Assembly: GCA_003609755.1 (NCBI GenBank)
Contig: AP017991.1
Location: 3,769,001-3,833,000, forward strand
Source: Planktothrix agardhii NIES-204
Lineage (GTDB): Bacteria; Cyanobacteriota; Cyanobacteriia; Cyanobacteriales; Microcoleaceae
Length of the DNA: 64,000 nucleotides
Direction of reading: 5' to 3'
Part shown: positions 26,601 to 34,990 of the stretch, in pieces
How the letters are laid out: each line of letters starts with the position of its first letter
Numbering within the stretch: position 1 is the stretch's first letter
Translations under genes and position numbers: made by a program
The notes under the pieces: generated by a model
What the model saw: only the letters and a program-made list of their open reading frames with translations
What the model was told of the DNA's origin: nothing
Database searches by the model: none

Positions 26601-27237
26601 CACCATTAAAAATCGTTTGACTAATTCCTGGTTGTGAAACCATATATTGACAAAAAATATCATAATGTTTTTTATATTCATCAAAAAACGTCTTAGAAAG
26701 TTTCTCGACTGAGAAAGCTTCTTTCACATCATCTAAAGTGACTTTACTCCCTTTTTTAAGAATACGTTCAAACCGTTCAACGGCCGTTCTTATGCTTTCA
26801 CTTTCACCCAATAAATAGGTGTAGCGTTTAGGTTCAGTTTTGATTTTTATAAATTCGCCTTCTGCATCATAGCCCGTTAATTCCGAAACATAAGTAAAAC
26901 GCCAATTGGCACTTTCTGGACGATGATAAGCAATAAAAGCCGCATCAATATTTTGCCAATATTTACGCAATAAATTTCTTAATCCTACCCGATTACGTTC
27001 TAAAATAATACCCGGTGCCAGCGTTACTTCATACACCCCAATTTGTCGCTCAATCCCATTTTCATCTAATATAATATAGCCTAACTTTTGCGCCTGAGCA
27101 GCTACATGATTATCAATACCCGTAAGAGTTTCGGGAGTTGATAATAACTGAGCATTAGCAAAAGTTTTGCCTAGAAATTGTTTCCATTTATCTTGATTGT
27201 AACGTTGGTTGAATATATCTTTAATTTGTTGTGTCAT
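23671..27237 (-). CDS. Eco57I-type DNA adenine methyltransferase / restriction-modification protein
   Basis: 1188 residues. The SAM-binding motif I is DPAIGSGAFPMGLL near residue 479 and the catalytic motif IV is GNPPYVFA near residue 788, placing it with N6-adenine methylases. Family features include AYYTPKEIVHYMCQESL, with the phrase YTPKEIV, and a C-terminal target-recognition-like region ending near 1150. The first ~400 residues resemble the N-terminal part of type IIG/Eco57I enzymes; I cannot see a PD-ExK nuclease motif with confidence. Together with the PLD-helicase upstream it probably forms a restriction or other anti-phage system. The DNA is clearly more AT-rich than flanking genes, suggesting horizontal gain. 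Confidence 0.85.
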   Translation of the reverse strand: MTQQIKDIFNQRYNQDKWKQFLGKTFANAQLLSTPETLTGIDNHVAAQAQKLGYIILDENGIERQIGVYEVTLAPGIILERNRVGLRNLLRKYWQNIDAAFIAYHRPESANWRFTYVSELTGYDAEGEFIKIKTEPKRYTYLLGESESIRTAVERFERILKKGSKVTLDDVKEAFSVEKLSKTFFDEYKKHYDIFCQYMVSQPGISQTIFNGDEKAIRDFNKKLLGRIVFLYFIQKKGWLGVPKNETWGKGDHNFLTNQFKSFPHPELFYQDFLSVLFFDTLNTKRPNDLIELVAGKPCRIPFLNGGLFEEENKNHRNLIFTATLFKNLFNFFDQYNFTIYEDDPNDHTVAVDPEMLGHIFENLLEDNKDKGAYYTPKEIVHYMCQESLIEYLTTWFESHGYNIISYTSIGNPEQLELFPVNQGRQGQLELEIIVESESKQIDRILIEKLLKKNLDDQDQKLIKQYSAEFNQALDRVKICDPAIGSGAFPMGLLHEIFTAKQTLHIFEFGNTTNFNASGVKLNIIQNSIYGVDIERGAVDIARLRFWLSLIVDEPEPKALPNLDYKIVVGNSLVSKLGDDIIDIDWEMKGSKQGNIFVDVFKPEEILKQISQEQKEFFSPDSDKKKLSADIRNLKIDLLISQLELMVKSKGMETKPTSTGKTLTKQTEIYLQTIGWKNTITQLNKLKTKPELPLHFFDWKLDFPEVMNPYLFAGDKDSPEVVTTNKQINALNAQIDAINLHLSQHNINIHLCHLQANIVQSQIVIIKQQLLEIEIQQNSSMGFDIVIGNPPYVFARDSKSKGITQADKEYYPKHYQVTEYQLNLYPLFIEKGYNLLKNKGLLDYITPNNWLTISSNKNLRKFILDNSHIKIVNFYAKVFESADVDSSIILFEKSQQNKSIELFEYTDNFYSIFETKTNYFLQQKDYIINIEAFKNTESLSLLEKIELQSIQIKTIADVKAGLQAYERGKGNPPQTEEIKENRVYHSTTKINDDYIKYLDGKDVCRYYLGWSGEYLKYGDNLASPRKDFSLFSTPRILVRQIPSPLPYSINACFTQEIILNDRNSMNIINLQENPMLILGIFNSKLISYWFAHKFGKLQRGIFPQFKVNELATFPIPKNFGNYQQPVIKLVDEILKKKKKDVKADVSELEQKIDNLVYKLYELTYQEVKIIDPEFALTEQEYDAIKIEY

Positions 27238-27282
27238 AATTTTTTCAAGGGAATGGGGAATAGCAAATGGGCAAATAGCACC

Positions 27283-27702
27283 CTACTGCTGAAATAGGTT
27301 TTGGAATGGTTCTGTATTCTTCCAGCGATAGGTATTGAAGTCTCGATAATCAACGGAAAGAATCCGACCGTGACCAAGTTCTTCAGCCAGAATGACTAGG
27401 GAAGCATCGGCTAAATCCATTGGTAAATCTCTATATTTCTGCATTAGTTGTTCGATACGCAAACAATGACTTTGATTGAGGTCAAATACTTGAAATATTT
27501 CCGTATAAATTTTGCGAATAAACAGTTTTGGAGCATCTATACCTACTCTTTTTTGTAGTAGATAACAGGTTTCCGTAACTACACACCAAGTTGTGATAAA
27601 TTTCTCGTTTTCTAATTTCTGAAATAGGGTTTTTGCGGCTGGATGGGCGGAATCATTTTTATTAGCAAGAGTCAGCCAGAAACCTGTATCAACGATGATC
27701 AT
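27283..27702 (-). CDS. PIN-domain toxin-like RNase (VapC-type)
   Basis: 139 residues from ATG 27702 (ATG 27720 adds six residues). The PIN signature is present: MIIVDTGFWLTLANKND at the N-terminus with the first acidic residue, VVTETCYLL with the second, and LADASLVILAEELG followed by LSVDYRDF with the last acidic residues. The gene overlaps the upstream antitoxin-like gene by 14 bases or more, the usual coupling for VapBC pairs. It sits between the helicase and methylase genes of a defence-like island and could guard that system or be an independent cargo. Confidence 0.83.
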   Translation of the reverse strand: MIIVDTGFWLTLANKNDSAHPAAKTLFQKLENEKFITTWCVVTETCYLLQKRVGIDAPKLFIRKIYTEIFQVFDLNQSHCLRIEQLMQKYRDLPMDLADASLVILAEELGHGRILSVDYRDFNTYRWKNTEPFQNLFQQ

Positions 27703-27931
27703 ATTTTTCCTCAAGTTCATTACTCAAATAGGTTTTATAATTTCTCGCTAAGTCGGGTTCTGCTTCTATACAACCGATGAAGTCTGACCAGTCTTGAGTT
27801 TTGCTTTCTGGAATTTCTGGCTGGTTCGGGAAGTAACTTTTTTTGAGGACACAGACAAGTTCAAAGATAACTTGTTGTGCATCGGGGGGAAGGGATGCTA
27901 TGTCTTGCTGAATGGTATCTAGGTTAATCAT
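27689..27931 (-). CDS. Antitoxin-like protein partner of the PIN toxin
   Basis: 80 residues from ATG 27931; an upstream ATG at 27976 would overlap the helicase stop and add 15 Asn/Lys-rich residues. The segment INLDTIQQDIASLPPDAQQV resembles the DUF2281-type small antitoxins found beside PIN toxins in cyanobacteria. The C-terminal half is acidic (DWSDFIGCIEAEPDL). Its 3' end overlaps the toxin gene. Assignment rests mainly on size, overlap and the toxin partner. Confidence 0.68.
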   Translation of the reverse strand: MINLDTIQQDIASLPPDAQQVIFELVCVLKKSYFPNQPEIPESKTQDWSDFIGCIEAEPDLARNYKTYLSNELEEKYDHR

Positions 27932-27968
27932 ATTTTTTAATTTTCTCTTATTATTGGTTGTATCACAA

Positions 27969-30900
27969 TTATTCAAAAGATTCTGAAATAATTAAAACTG
28001 GTTTCTCAACTTTTCTCTTTTGTCCTTTTTGGATATCCGAGAAATTAACACTATATCGTTCAGCAATTTTATCAATTTCTAAAATCGCCGTATCTAAGTT
28101 TACTTTTTTCTTTTGCAGCTTGTCAACCTCCGAAGGCAAATTAGTATATTTCCCTATATCAATCAGGTTGATAATTTTCTTAATATTATCCCTTTGTTTC
28201 TCCGTTAATTTGGGATGGTTAATCATTCCTGAAAGCCATTTTTTTGCACTTTGCGCCACACCGCCTAATGCTTCCGGGTCTGTTTGCGCCTGAACTAACT
28301 CATATTCAAGTGTTTCAAAATGTTTAATTGCGTTGTTTACATGGTCGTGATGACTGGGGATTAATTTTGCATTTTTTTCGTTTTGATTAGCTTCAAATAT
28401 CTTAAATGCTTCAATGGGTGTAATTTCTCTGGGTTGGTTGTTGCTATCCACCCAATAAAATTCAAACTTTTTATCTGTCTTTAAAAATGCCGCCGTGCCA
28501 TTTTGTAAATCAGGTTTATTAATTTTAGTTGAACTTCTTCCCACCCTTGATTTTAAAGGCATTTTTTTGATTTTATCAAACCAAGTTTTGTTATTTTTCC
28601 TGAAATTGCGTAGGAAGTAAAGAAACTTTAAGCGCTCATCTTGTTCCTCCTTATAAGTTCCACTAAAAAGTTTAACTTCATCTAAAATTTCATCGGTTGA
28701 AAACACTTGATTATCCTCCCCAAATGCGGTATGAAAAGCCTGAATTTTCATAAAAGCAGTTTTATTTAACTGAATTTGCGAATCTCCTTGGGCCGAAGGA
28801 TAAAAAACATAATTATAAATAGCATTTGCTTTAGTACCAATCCGATTCACCCGCCCAATTCTTTGCATCAATTTGGTTGAGTTCCAAGGTGTATCATAGT
28901 GGATAATGACATTAGAACGATGCAAATTTACTCCTTCTGCTAAAACCTCAGTAGTAATAATTATACTGTAATTGTTTACCTGTTTTTCTTCCGCCCAGTT
29001 AGCATCAAAGTTAGTTACTATGGTATCATACAATTGATTTCTATTTTTACTAGAAACTACTAATACATCTTTTCTACCTCTATTTTGTAAAGCCTCGGCT
29101 AAATAATTAACGGTATCTTTTGACTCCGAAAATATTACTAATTTACCTTCTAAATTTGTTTTTTTATCAAGAAATAGTTTATTTAATTGTTCAATAAACA
29201 CATCCAATTTTGGATCGTTTTCTATAGCATTCCAATTTTTAACCAATTCCTTTAAAAGTCGAGAATCATTCTCTAAATTTTCAATAAAATCTGGCTTAAA
29301 ATCAGCTTTTTTAAAAGTTTGGTTTTTCGGATTATCCGCGCTTAGTTTTTCTATTTCCTCCTCAATTTGTTCATCACTCCAACCCTTATCTAACAGCTTG
29401 TTTATATTAGTATCCGGTGCGATAAATATTTTGTCATTAGCAAACATTTCAATCATTCTATCGGTGGCTTGTTGAAAATTGCTTAGGGATTTTTTAAAGG
29501 CATAAAAACTACTTTCTAATCTTTTAATTAACTGAGTTTTCATAATAAATGCTAAGGATTTAGAAACTGTTTCTGCGTTCCCGTAATACTTGCTTTGAAT
29601 TTCTGGGTTTAATCCGGCAATGGCTTGATAACGGCTGTATTTTAGTTGAGCTTTATCCGTCAGACAAATAACAGTTTTATGAAACAACTGATTTAGTTTT
29701 TCATCCATTATATATTCGACTTTTTTAGGTGGTTCTACTTTTGGGAAGTTGATTTCTTGTGCTATTAAGTCTAATTTATATTCAGCAATATTTTCCAGGT
29801 CAGTTCGTGTTCTCCGAATAGTAATAGGTTCAATTACATTTTTACGAATTTTCCCATAAATATCTCTAAGCTTATTTACATCTAATTCTTCAAAGCGTTT
29901 TAGGCTTTTGTATTGCTCCATTAAGGGACTAAAAAAAGCAGTCAAATTTGTCATAGGAAGTGTTGACTGTCTAGCATCCTGAAACATTTGTATTTGATAA
30001 AAAATATCATCGGGTCTGTTATTCAAAGGTGTTGCAGATACTAAAATTACTTTTTTCTGACTACCTTTGATTAAACCTTCCTGATTGGCTCTGGGGCTTT
30101 TGCAAATTAATTGTAAGTTTTGAAAAGCACCTGTTTTGTGATTGCGAAACTTGTGCGCTTCATCCGCTATCACTAAATCATATTCTTCTTTTTTCCAATA
30201 GTCTTGATGGGGTTCCAATATTTTTTCCAGGCTTCCATTCGTGATAAATTTGGTATATTTGTCAATATTAAAATTCTTAAAAGTGTCTTTCCAGTTTTTT
30301 TCAACTGCTGGCGGATAAACAACTAATATTTTTGTATTGTCTCTACCATTTTGGATTAAAAACTTTTTGGCAACCATGGCTGCAATAACAGTTTTACCTA
30401 ATCCCACAACATCAGCTAAGATAAAGCCGTTGTGTTTTAGCAGCATATTAAAGCCTTCATTTACGGCATCAATTTGATAAGAAAGTTTTTTAAAGTTTTG
30501 AGGTAAATCACCTATTGAGTCTGGGTCATAATCAATATTTTTGTCAAAATATTCAGTCAGCAATTTTATATATAATTCAAAGGTACTGGTTTCTTCATTC
30601 AAATAAGTTTCTTTTTTGATACCCTGAATATCAACTGGCAATATATCAACAGATTCAGCCCAAAGTTTTTCAAATTCTGCGGTCGCAAATTGCACATCAG
30701 GATATTCTGTTAGTTGAACATTGAACTCATAATTATAAAAGTTTCCTCCACCCAGTCCCGCATCGGTAAGATTTGAAGAACCCGTGATTACTGTGGCTGG
30801 TGTATGTTGATTAAATGGTTCAGGACGTAAAATATAAACTTTAGCGTGGATTTTTTTTTCGGGATGGGCTTTTACTTGTATTTTTTTTTGAATTATATCG

Positions 30901-31244
30901 TCAATGAATTGTAAAATACCGTTTTCGGTATCTTTATCATAATTGGCTTGTGCAATATCTTTTTGAATTTCCCTGATAAAATCTTCTTTTGTTCTTTGGT
31001 AATTGCTAAAAAAATCAAGCCCAGATTTGTGAGCATCAGCCAGCATTTTGTCAATGTTGATACCCACCAATATTCTAATATTTGGAACTTGGTTTAAAAA
31101 TGGTCGGATTCTGAAATAACCTGATGCTCTGAAGTAGCCTACTAAAGCGTCAAAATATTGAATGTTGGGATTATAGGTAAAAACCCCTTCAAACTTTTTA
31201 ATTAAAGTGTTTTCTTCCCTATTCGTGAAAAATTTTGTTGACAT
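27969..31244 (-). CDS. PLD-nuclease / SNF2-type helicase fusion
   Basis: 1091 residues. Residues ~1-200 form a phospholipase-D-like nuclease domain with one HKD-type motif (KIHAKVYIL near residue 131, then TGSSNLTDAGLGGG). A superfamily 2 helicase follows: Walker A VVGLGKTVIAA near 281, DEAH box VIADEAHKFRN near 360, LVSATPLNNRPDD, and the C-terminal motif VI QRIGRVNRIG near 815. The protein likely tracks along DNA and cuts or remodels it. Pairing with an Eco57I-type methylase fits a self/non-self discrimination system. It is not DISARM or BREX as I know them, since their other core genes are absent. Confidence 0.88.
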   Translation of the reverse strand: MSTKFFTNREENTLIKKFEGVFTYNPNIQYFDALVGYFRASGYFRIRPFLNQVPNIRILVGINIDKMLADAHKSGLDFFSNYQRTKEDFIREIQKDIAQANYDKDTENGILQFIDDIIQKKIQVKAHPEKKIHAKVYILRPEPFNQHTPATVITGSSNLTDAGLGGGNFYNYEFNVQLTEYPDVQFATAEFEKLWAESVDILPVDIQGIKKETYLNEETSTFELYIKLLTEYFDKNIDYDPDSIGDLPQNFKKLSYQIDAVNEGFNMLLKHNGFILADVVGLGKTVIAAMVAKKFLIQNGRDNTKILVVYPPAVEKNWKDTFKNFNIDKYTKFITNGSLEKILEPHQDYWKKEEYDLVIADEAHKFRNHKTGAFQNLQLICKSPRANQEGLIKGSQKKVILVSATPLNNRPDDIFYQIQMFQDARQSTLPMTNLTAFFSPLMEQYKSLKRFEELDVNKLRDIYGKIRKNVIEPITIRRTRTDLENIAEYKLDLIAQEINFPKVEPPKKVEYIMDEKLNQLFHKTVICLTDKAQLKYSRYQAIAGLNPEIQSKYYGNAETVSKSLAFIMKTQLIKRLESSFYAFKKSLSNFQQATDRMIEMFANDKIFIAPDTNINKLLDKGWSDEQIEEEIEKLSADNPKNQTFKKADFKPDFIENLENDSRLLKELVKNWNAIENDPKLDVFIEQLNKLFLDKKTNLEGKLVIFSESKDTVNYLAEALQNRGRKDVLVVSSKNRNQLYDTIVTNFDANWAEEKQVNNYSIIITTEVLAEGVNLHRSNVIIHYDTPWNSTKLMQRIGRVNRIGTKANAIYNYVFYPSAQGDSQIQLNKTAFMKIQAFHTAFGEDNQVFSTDEILDEVKLFSGTYKEEQDERLKFLYFLRNFRKNNKTWFDKIKKMPLKSRVGRSSTKINKPDLQNGTAAFLKTDKKFEFYWVDSNNQPREITPIEAFKIFEANQNEKNAKLIPSHHDHVNNAIKHFETLEYELVQAQTDPEALGGVAQSAKKWLSGMINHPKLTEKQRDNIKKIINLIDIGKYTNLPSEVDKLQKKKVNLDTAILEIDKIAERYSVNFSDIQKGQKRKVEKPVLIISESFE

Positions 31245-31359
31245 ATACTATATACAATAAATTGGTCAACATTATATCATTAAGAATAATCTAAAATTTA
31301 AACCTTAAAGCAAAAATTCACAATAATTAATCCATCTTAATTAACAGTTAGCTTTGTAA

Positions 31360-31379
31360 GGGCGAGGCGCGCCTCGCCC
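31360..31379. terminator. Perfect 20-bp GC-rich palindrome
   Basis: GGGCGAGGCG followed by its exact reverse complement CGCCTCGCCC. It lies between the 122-residue gene and the helicase on the minus strand and stands out in AT-rich surroundings. It may act as a terminator or be a dispersed element; a relative (GGGCGAGG...CCTCGCCC) lies at 42537-42555. Confidence 0.55.
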
Positions 31380-31418
31380 CTACGATTATTTGGATTTCTT
31401 GCTATATTATATTTATAA

Positions 31419-31787
31419 TTATTGCCCTAAATTCTGCTTAGATTCTTGCTCAAACCATTGAATTAACTGTTTAAATGTTAAATCTTGAATAGGAATATTT
31501 TCAGCTTGAGACGCTTGTTTTAAAGGTTTTAATGAAGAAATTACTAATTGACTAAAAAACTGATGAAAATTTCCATCTAATTCTAATTTTTCTTTAAAAC
31601 TATCATCATTTTTAACCCAGGATTGAACTTGTTGGGGTTTAATATCTTCAATTTTAATATCTTCAGTTTTAGCAATTTCTTTTAAACAGCGTAACGCATA
31701 AATCGCTAACCGCGTTGAAAACTTCTCCTTAGAAGATAATAACGCCGCATCAACTTGAATCGCCTCATACTCAGTTAAAAATTCCAT
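31419..31787 (-). CDS. Hypothetical helical protein
   Basis: 122 residues, begins MEFLTEYEAIQVDAALLSSK. Predicted all-helical and charged, with two similar halves: KIEDIKPQQVQSWVKNDDSF and PIQDLTFKQLIQWFEQES. I do not recognise a named family. It lies between the defence-like island and sufR, separated from the helicase by a strong palindrome, so it is probably not part of the island. Clearly a real gene by codon use and length, function unknown. Confidence 0.6.
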   Translation of the reverse strand: MEFLTEYEAIQVDAALLSSKEKFSTRLAIYALRCLKEIAKTEDIKIEDIKPQQVQSWVKNDDSFKEKLELDGNFHQFFSQLVISSLKPLKQASQAENIPIQDLTFKQLIQWFEQESKQNLGQ

Positions 31788-31882
31788 AGTTTTACTTAAT
31801 TTAATATAGCAATTGCAGCAACACAGTTAGGACAAAGACTGATTTAGAAAACCCAGGTTTGTGTCTATTTTTTCCTCCGTTG

Positions 31883-32545
31883 TTACCTGTTCCCTCCGAT
31901 AATTAAATACCCACAACGATGTTCACCATTAACAATCCAATGGGTTCTTTCCACCGTACAATCTGCTAAGATTTCCCCAAACATTTCTAACTCATGGCCA
32001 CAAACACTGGGAAAAGATTCCGCCACATTAGAAATAGCACAATGATGTTCAGTTAATATATAACGTTCATGATTATTAGTATCCAATGGTTCCGACTCCA
32101 GTAAATACCATTCGGCCATATAGCCTTCAGTTTTCCTTAATTCCACTAATTTTTCCACCCGTTCTTTTAACGAACCCTTGCCAACTTTTTCCCGATATTC
32201 TATGGCTTTTCGTTGCCATTGTTTGTGTAAAATTTGACTCACCTTTTCATGTCCGACGGTTTGCGTTAAAGTATCCAGAAAGGAAATCGCAAACTCATCA
32301 TAACGGTTAGGAAAATGTTCCCGTCCTTGAGTTGTGAGTTCATAAACGTGCTGAGGGCGTCCCATCCCCACCTGCACCGAGTTGTAGGCAATTAAACCCT
32401 CCATTTCCAAATCTTTGAGATGGCGACGAATTGCTTGGGGACTGATATCAAGGGTTTCTGCTAACTCCTGGGCCGTCGCCTGTGCTTGTTTCAGGAGGAG
32501 TTGCAGAATATCGTGTTTTGTGGACTGGTGTTGAGTGGTGGCCAT
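31883..32545 (-). CDS. sufR: Iron-sulfur cluster biosynthesis repressor SufR
   Basis: 220 residues from ATG 32545 (an upstream in-frame start at 32587 lies inside an operator-like repeat and is unlikely). An N-terminal DeoR/ArsR-type winged helix (DILQLLLKQAQATAQELAET, SPQAIRRHLKDLEMEGL) is followed by a C-terminal domain with the cysteines that bind a cluster in this family: HHCAIS, PSVCGHE, LADCTVE and HRCGYL. SufR senses Fe-S status and represses sufBCDS and itself. It is divergent from sufB across 154 bp that contain two inverted repeats. Confidence 0.95.
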   Translation of the reverse strand: MATTQHQSTKHDILQLLLKQAQATAQELAETLDISPQAIRRHLKDLEMEGLIAYNSVQVGMGRPQHVYELTTQGREHFPNRYDEFAISFLDTLTQTVGHEKVSQILHKQWQRKAIEYREKVGKGSLKERVEKLVELRKTEGYMAEWYLLESEPLDTNNHERYILTEHHCAISNVAESFPSVCGHELEMFGEILADCTVERTHWIVNGEHRCGYLIIGGNR

Positions 32546-32578
32546 CTTCTTAACAAAAATTAATGAATTTGGACTTTG

Positions 32579-32594
32579 ACAATACACTTATTGT
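32579..32594. promoter_or_regulatory. Possible second SufR operator
   Basis: Inverted repeat ACAATA-CACT-TATTGT, perfect over 6+6 bases. Read as CAAT-N6-ATTG it differs from the CAAC-N6-GTTG SufR consensus (as I recall it from work in Synechocystis) at one base in each half. It lies 34 bp upstream of the sufR start. Confidence 0.5.
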
Positions 32595-32610
32595 TAATGT
32601 AGCCTAAAAT

Positions 32611-32642
32611 AGACTTAAGTAACAAATCTGTTGCTTAAGTCT
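32611..32642. promoter_or_regulatory. Likely main SufR operator of sufBCDS
   Basis: 14-bp arms AGACTTAAGTAACA and TGTTGCTTAAGTCT with a 4-base spacer, one mismatch. On the minus strand its centre reads CAACAGATTTGTTA, that is CAAC-N6-GTTA, one base off the CAAC-N6-GTTG consensus as I recall it. It lies 58 bp upstream of sufB, where a repressor would block transcription. Confidence 0.68.
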
Positions 32643-32699
32643 ACAGCCTACCACCCGTCTGTCATCCGTTGAGAACCATCGAAAACTAAATTTAACCTT

Positions 32700-34136
32700 A
32701 TGAGTGCTTCCGTTAAAACCCTGGTCAACCAACCGTACAAATACGGCTTTGTCACCGATATTGAGTCAGACACCATACCCCGTGGACTCAGTGAGGATGT
32801 TGTCCGCCTGATTTCAGCTAAAAAAAACGAGCCAGAATTCATGCTCAACTTCCGTTTACGAGCCTATAAGCAATGGCTAAAAATGGCAGAACCCACCTGG
32901 CCTCATGTCAACTATCCGGCCATTGATTATCAATCTATTATCTACTATTCCGCGCCCAAAGTTGAACAGAAAAAAACCAGTTTAGACGAAGTTGACCCGA
33001 CTTTATTAGAAACCTTTGAAAAATTAGGCATTCCTTTAAACGAACAAAAACGCCTGTCTAATGTAGCCGTTGATGCGGTTTTTGATAGTGTTTCTATTGC
33101 CACCACCTTTAAAGAAAAATTAGCTGAAGATGGGGTAATTTTCTGTTCTATTTCTGAAGCAGTTAAAGAACATCCTGAACTGATTGAAAAATATTTAGGT
33201 AGTGTGGTTCCCGTTGCCGATAATTTCTTCGCCGCCTTAAATTCTGCCGTGTTTAGTGATGGGTCATTTGTTTATATTCCGAAAGGGGTACAATGTCCGA
33301 TGGATTTGTCTACCTATTTTCGGATTAATAATGGAGATTCTGGACAGTTTGAACGCACCTTAATTGTAGCAGAAGCAGGCAGTTCTGTCACCTATTTAGA
33401 AGGTTGTACCGCCCCGATGTTTGACACGAATCAACTGCATGCGGCTGTGGTAGAATTGGTAACTTTAGATAATGCGGAAATCAAATATTCAACGGTGCAA
33501 AATTGGTACGCCGGAGATGAAGAAGGCAAGGGCGGAATTTACAACTTTGTCACCAAACGAGGATTATGTAAAGGAGTCAATTCTAAGATTTCTTGGACAC
33601 AGGTAGAAACCGGGTCTGCTATTACTTGGAAATATCCCAGTTGTCTATTAGTTGGGGATAATTCCGTAGGAGAATTTTATTCTGTTGCGCTGACTAATAA
33701 TAAACAACAAGCAGACACGGGAACCAAAATGATTCATATTGGTAAAAATACCCGCAGCACGATTATTTCTAAAGGAATTTCTGCCGGGAAATCCTCCAAT
33801 AGTTATCGCGGTTTAGTTAAAATGGGGCCGAAAGCGGCTGGGGCGAGAAATTATTCCCAGTGTGATTCTATGTTAATTGGAGATAGGGCCCAAGCTAATA
33901 CTTTTCCCTATATTCAAGTGGAAAATAATAGTGCCAAAGTTGAACACGAAGCCTCTACTTCTAAAATAGGAGAAGACCAACTTTTCTATTTTTCTCAACG
34001 GGGCATTTCTGCTGAAGATGCTATATCAATGATGATTAGCGGTTTCTGTAAAGATGTGTTCAGTAAATTACCGATGGAATTTGCCGTCGAAGCTGATAAA
34101 TTATTGAGCTTAAAATTAGAAGGAACCGTGGGTTAA
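32700..34136 (+). CDS. sufB: Fe-S cluster assembly scaffold SufB
   Basis: 478 residues, the usual SufB length. Conserved stretches include [39 protein letters not shown] and, near the C-terminus, [21 protein letters not shown]. SufB forms the SufBC2D scaffold on which clusters are built. First gene of the suf operon, 58 bp downstream of the main operator; followed 71 bp later by sufC across a short run of ATCAGTC repeats. Confidence 0.97.
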   Translation: MSASVKTLVNQPYKYGFVTDIESDTIPRGLSEDVVRLISAKKNEPEFMLNFRLRAYKQWLKMAEPTWPHVNYPAIDYQSIIYYSAPKVEQKKTSLDEVDPTLLETFEKLGIPLNEQKRLSNVAVDAVFDSVSIATTFKEKLAEDGVIFCSISEAVKEHPELIEKYLGSVVPVADNFFAALNSAVFSDGSFVYIPKGVQCPMDLSTYFRINNGDSGQFERTLIVAEAGSSVTYLEGCTAPMFDTNQLHAAVVELVTLDNAEIKYSTVQNWYAGDEEGKGGIYNFVTKRGLCKGVNSKISWTQVETGSAITWKYPSCLLVGDNSVGEFYSVALTNNKQQADTGTKMIHIGKNTRSTIISKGISAGKSSNSYRGLVKMGPKAAGARNYSQCDSMLIGDRAQANTFPYIQVENNSAKVEHEASTSKIGEDQLFYFSQRGISAEDAISMMISGFCKDVFSKLPMEFAVEADKLLSLKLEGTVG

Positions 34137-34207
34137 TCAGTCATCAGTCATCAGTTATCAGTGAAATAAATAAAACCTAGACTTCGTAAACATCAGAACT
34201 TGTAATC

Positions 34208-34990
34208 ATGATTAAAGAGAACAGCGAAGTGATTCTATCCGTTAAAAATTTAACGGCTAATATTGAAGATAAGGAAATCCTTAAAGGCTTTAATTTAGAA
34301 GTCAAAGCCGGAGAAATCCATGCTATTATGGGTTTAAATGGTTCGGGAAAAAGCACTTTTTCTAAAGTCTTAAGCGGACATCCCAGCTACCAAGTCACCG
34401 GAGGAGAAATTACCTTTCTGGGTCAAAATTTATTAGAATTAGCACCAGAAGAACGCGCCTTAGCTGGTATTTTCTTAGCGTTTCAATATCCAATTGAAAT
34501 TCCGGGCGTGAGTAATTTAGACTTTTTGAGAGTTGCCTATAATGCCCATCAAAAACATAAAGGGTTAGAAGAATTAGATGCCTTTGATTTTGATGAATTA
34601 GTCCGAGAAAAAATAGATATTGTGAAAATGCGGGATGAATTTTTAGAACGCAGTGTTAATGAAGGTTTTTCTGGAGGTGAGAAAAAACGCAATGAAATTT
34701 TACAAATGGCGTTATTAGAACCAAAATTAGCGATTTTAGATGAAACAGATTCTGGTTTAGATATTGATGCGTTGCGAATTGTCGCCAGTGGAGTCAATCA
34801 ATTAGCCAATGAAAATAACGCTCTATTATTGATTACCCATTATCAACGGTTATTAGATTATATTGTACCGGATTTTGTTCATGTTGTATCGGATGGACGA
34901 ATTATTAAAACCGGGACAAAAGAACTGGCTTTAGAATTGGAAGAACAGGGTTATGATGATGTTGTTTCTGCGTCCATGGTGGGGGTTTAA
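34208..34990 (+). CDS. sufC: Fe-S cluster assembly ATPase SufC
   Basis: 260 residues. ABC-type ATPase: Walker [11 protein letters not shown], signature [13 protein letters not shown], Walker [13 protein letters not shown]. SufC powers the SufBC2D scaffold rather than transport. Its TAA stop shares a base with the sufD ATG (TAATG), so sufC and sufD are translationally coupled. Confidence 0.97.
   Translation: MIKENSEVILSVKNLTANIEDKEILKGFNLEVKAGEIHAIMGLNGSGKSTFSKVLSGHPSYQVTGGEITFLGQNLLELAPEERALAGIFLAFQYPIEIPGVSNLDFLRVAYNAHQKHKGLEELDAFDFDELVREKIDIVKMRDEFLERSVNEGFSGGEKKRNEILQMALLEPKLAILDETDSGLDIDALRIVASGVNQLANENNALLLITHYQRLLDYIVPDFVHVVSDGRIIKTGTKELALELEEQGYDDVVSASMVGV

Noticed and set aside
23671-31244. 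DISARM or BREX defence system
   Set aside because: The drmB/drmA set or brxA/B/C/pglZ genes are missing. Only a methylase and a PLD-helicase are present.
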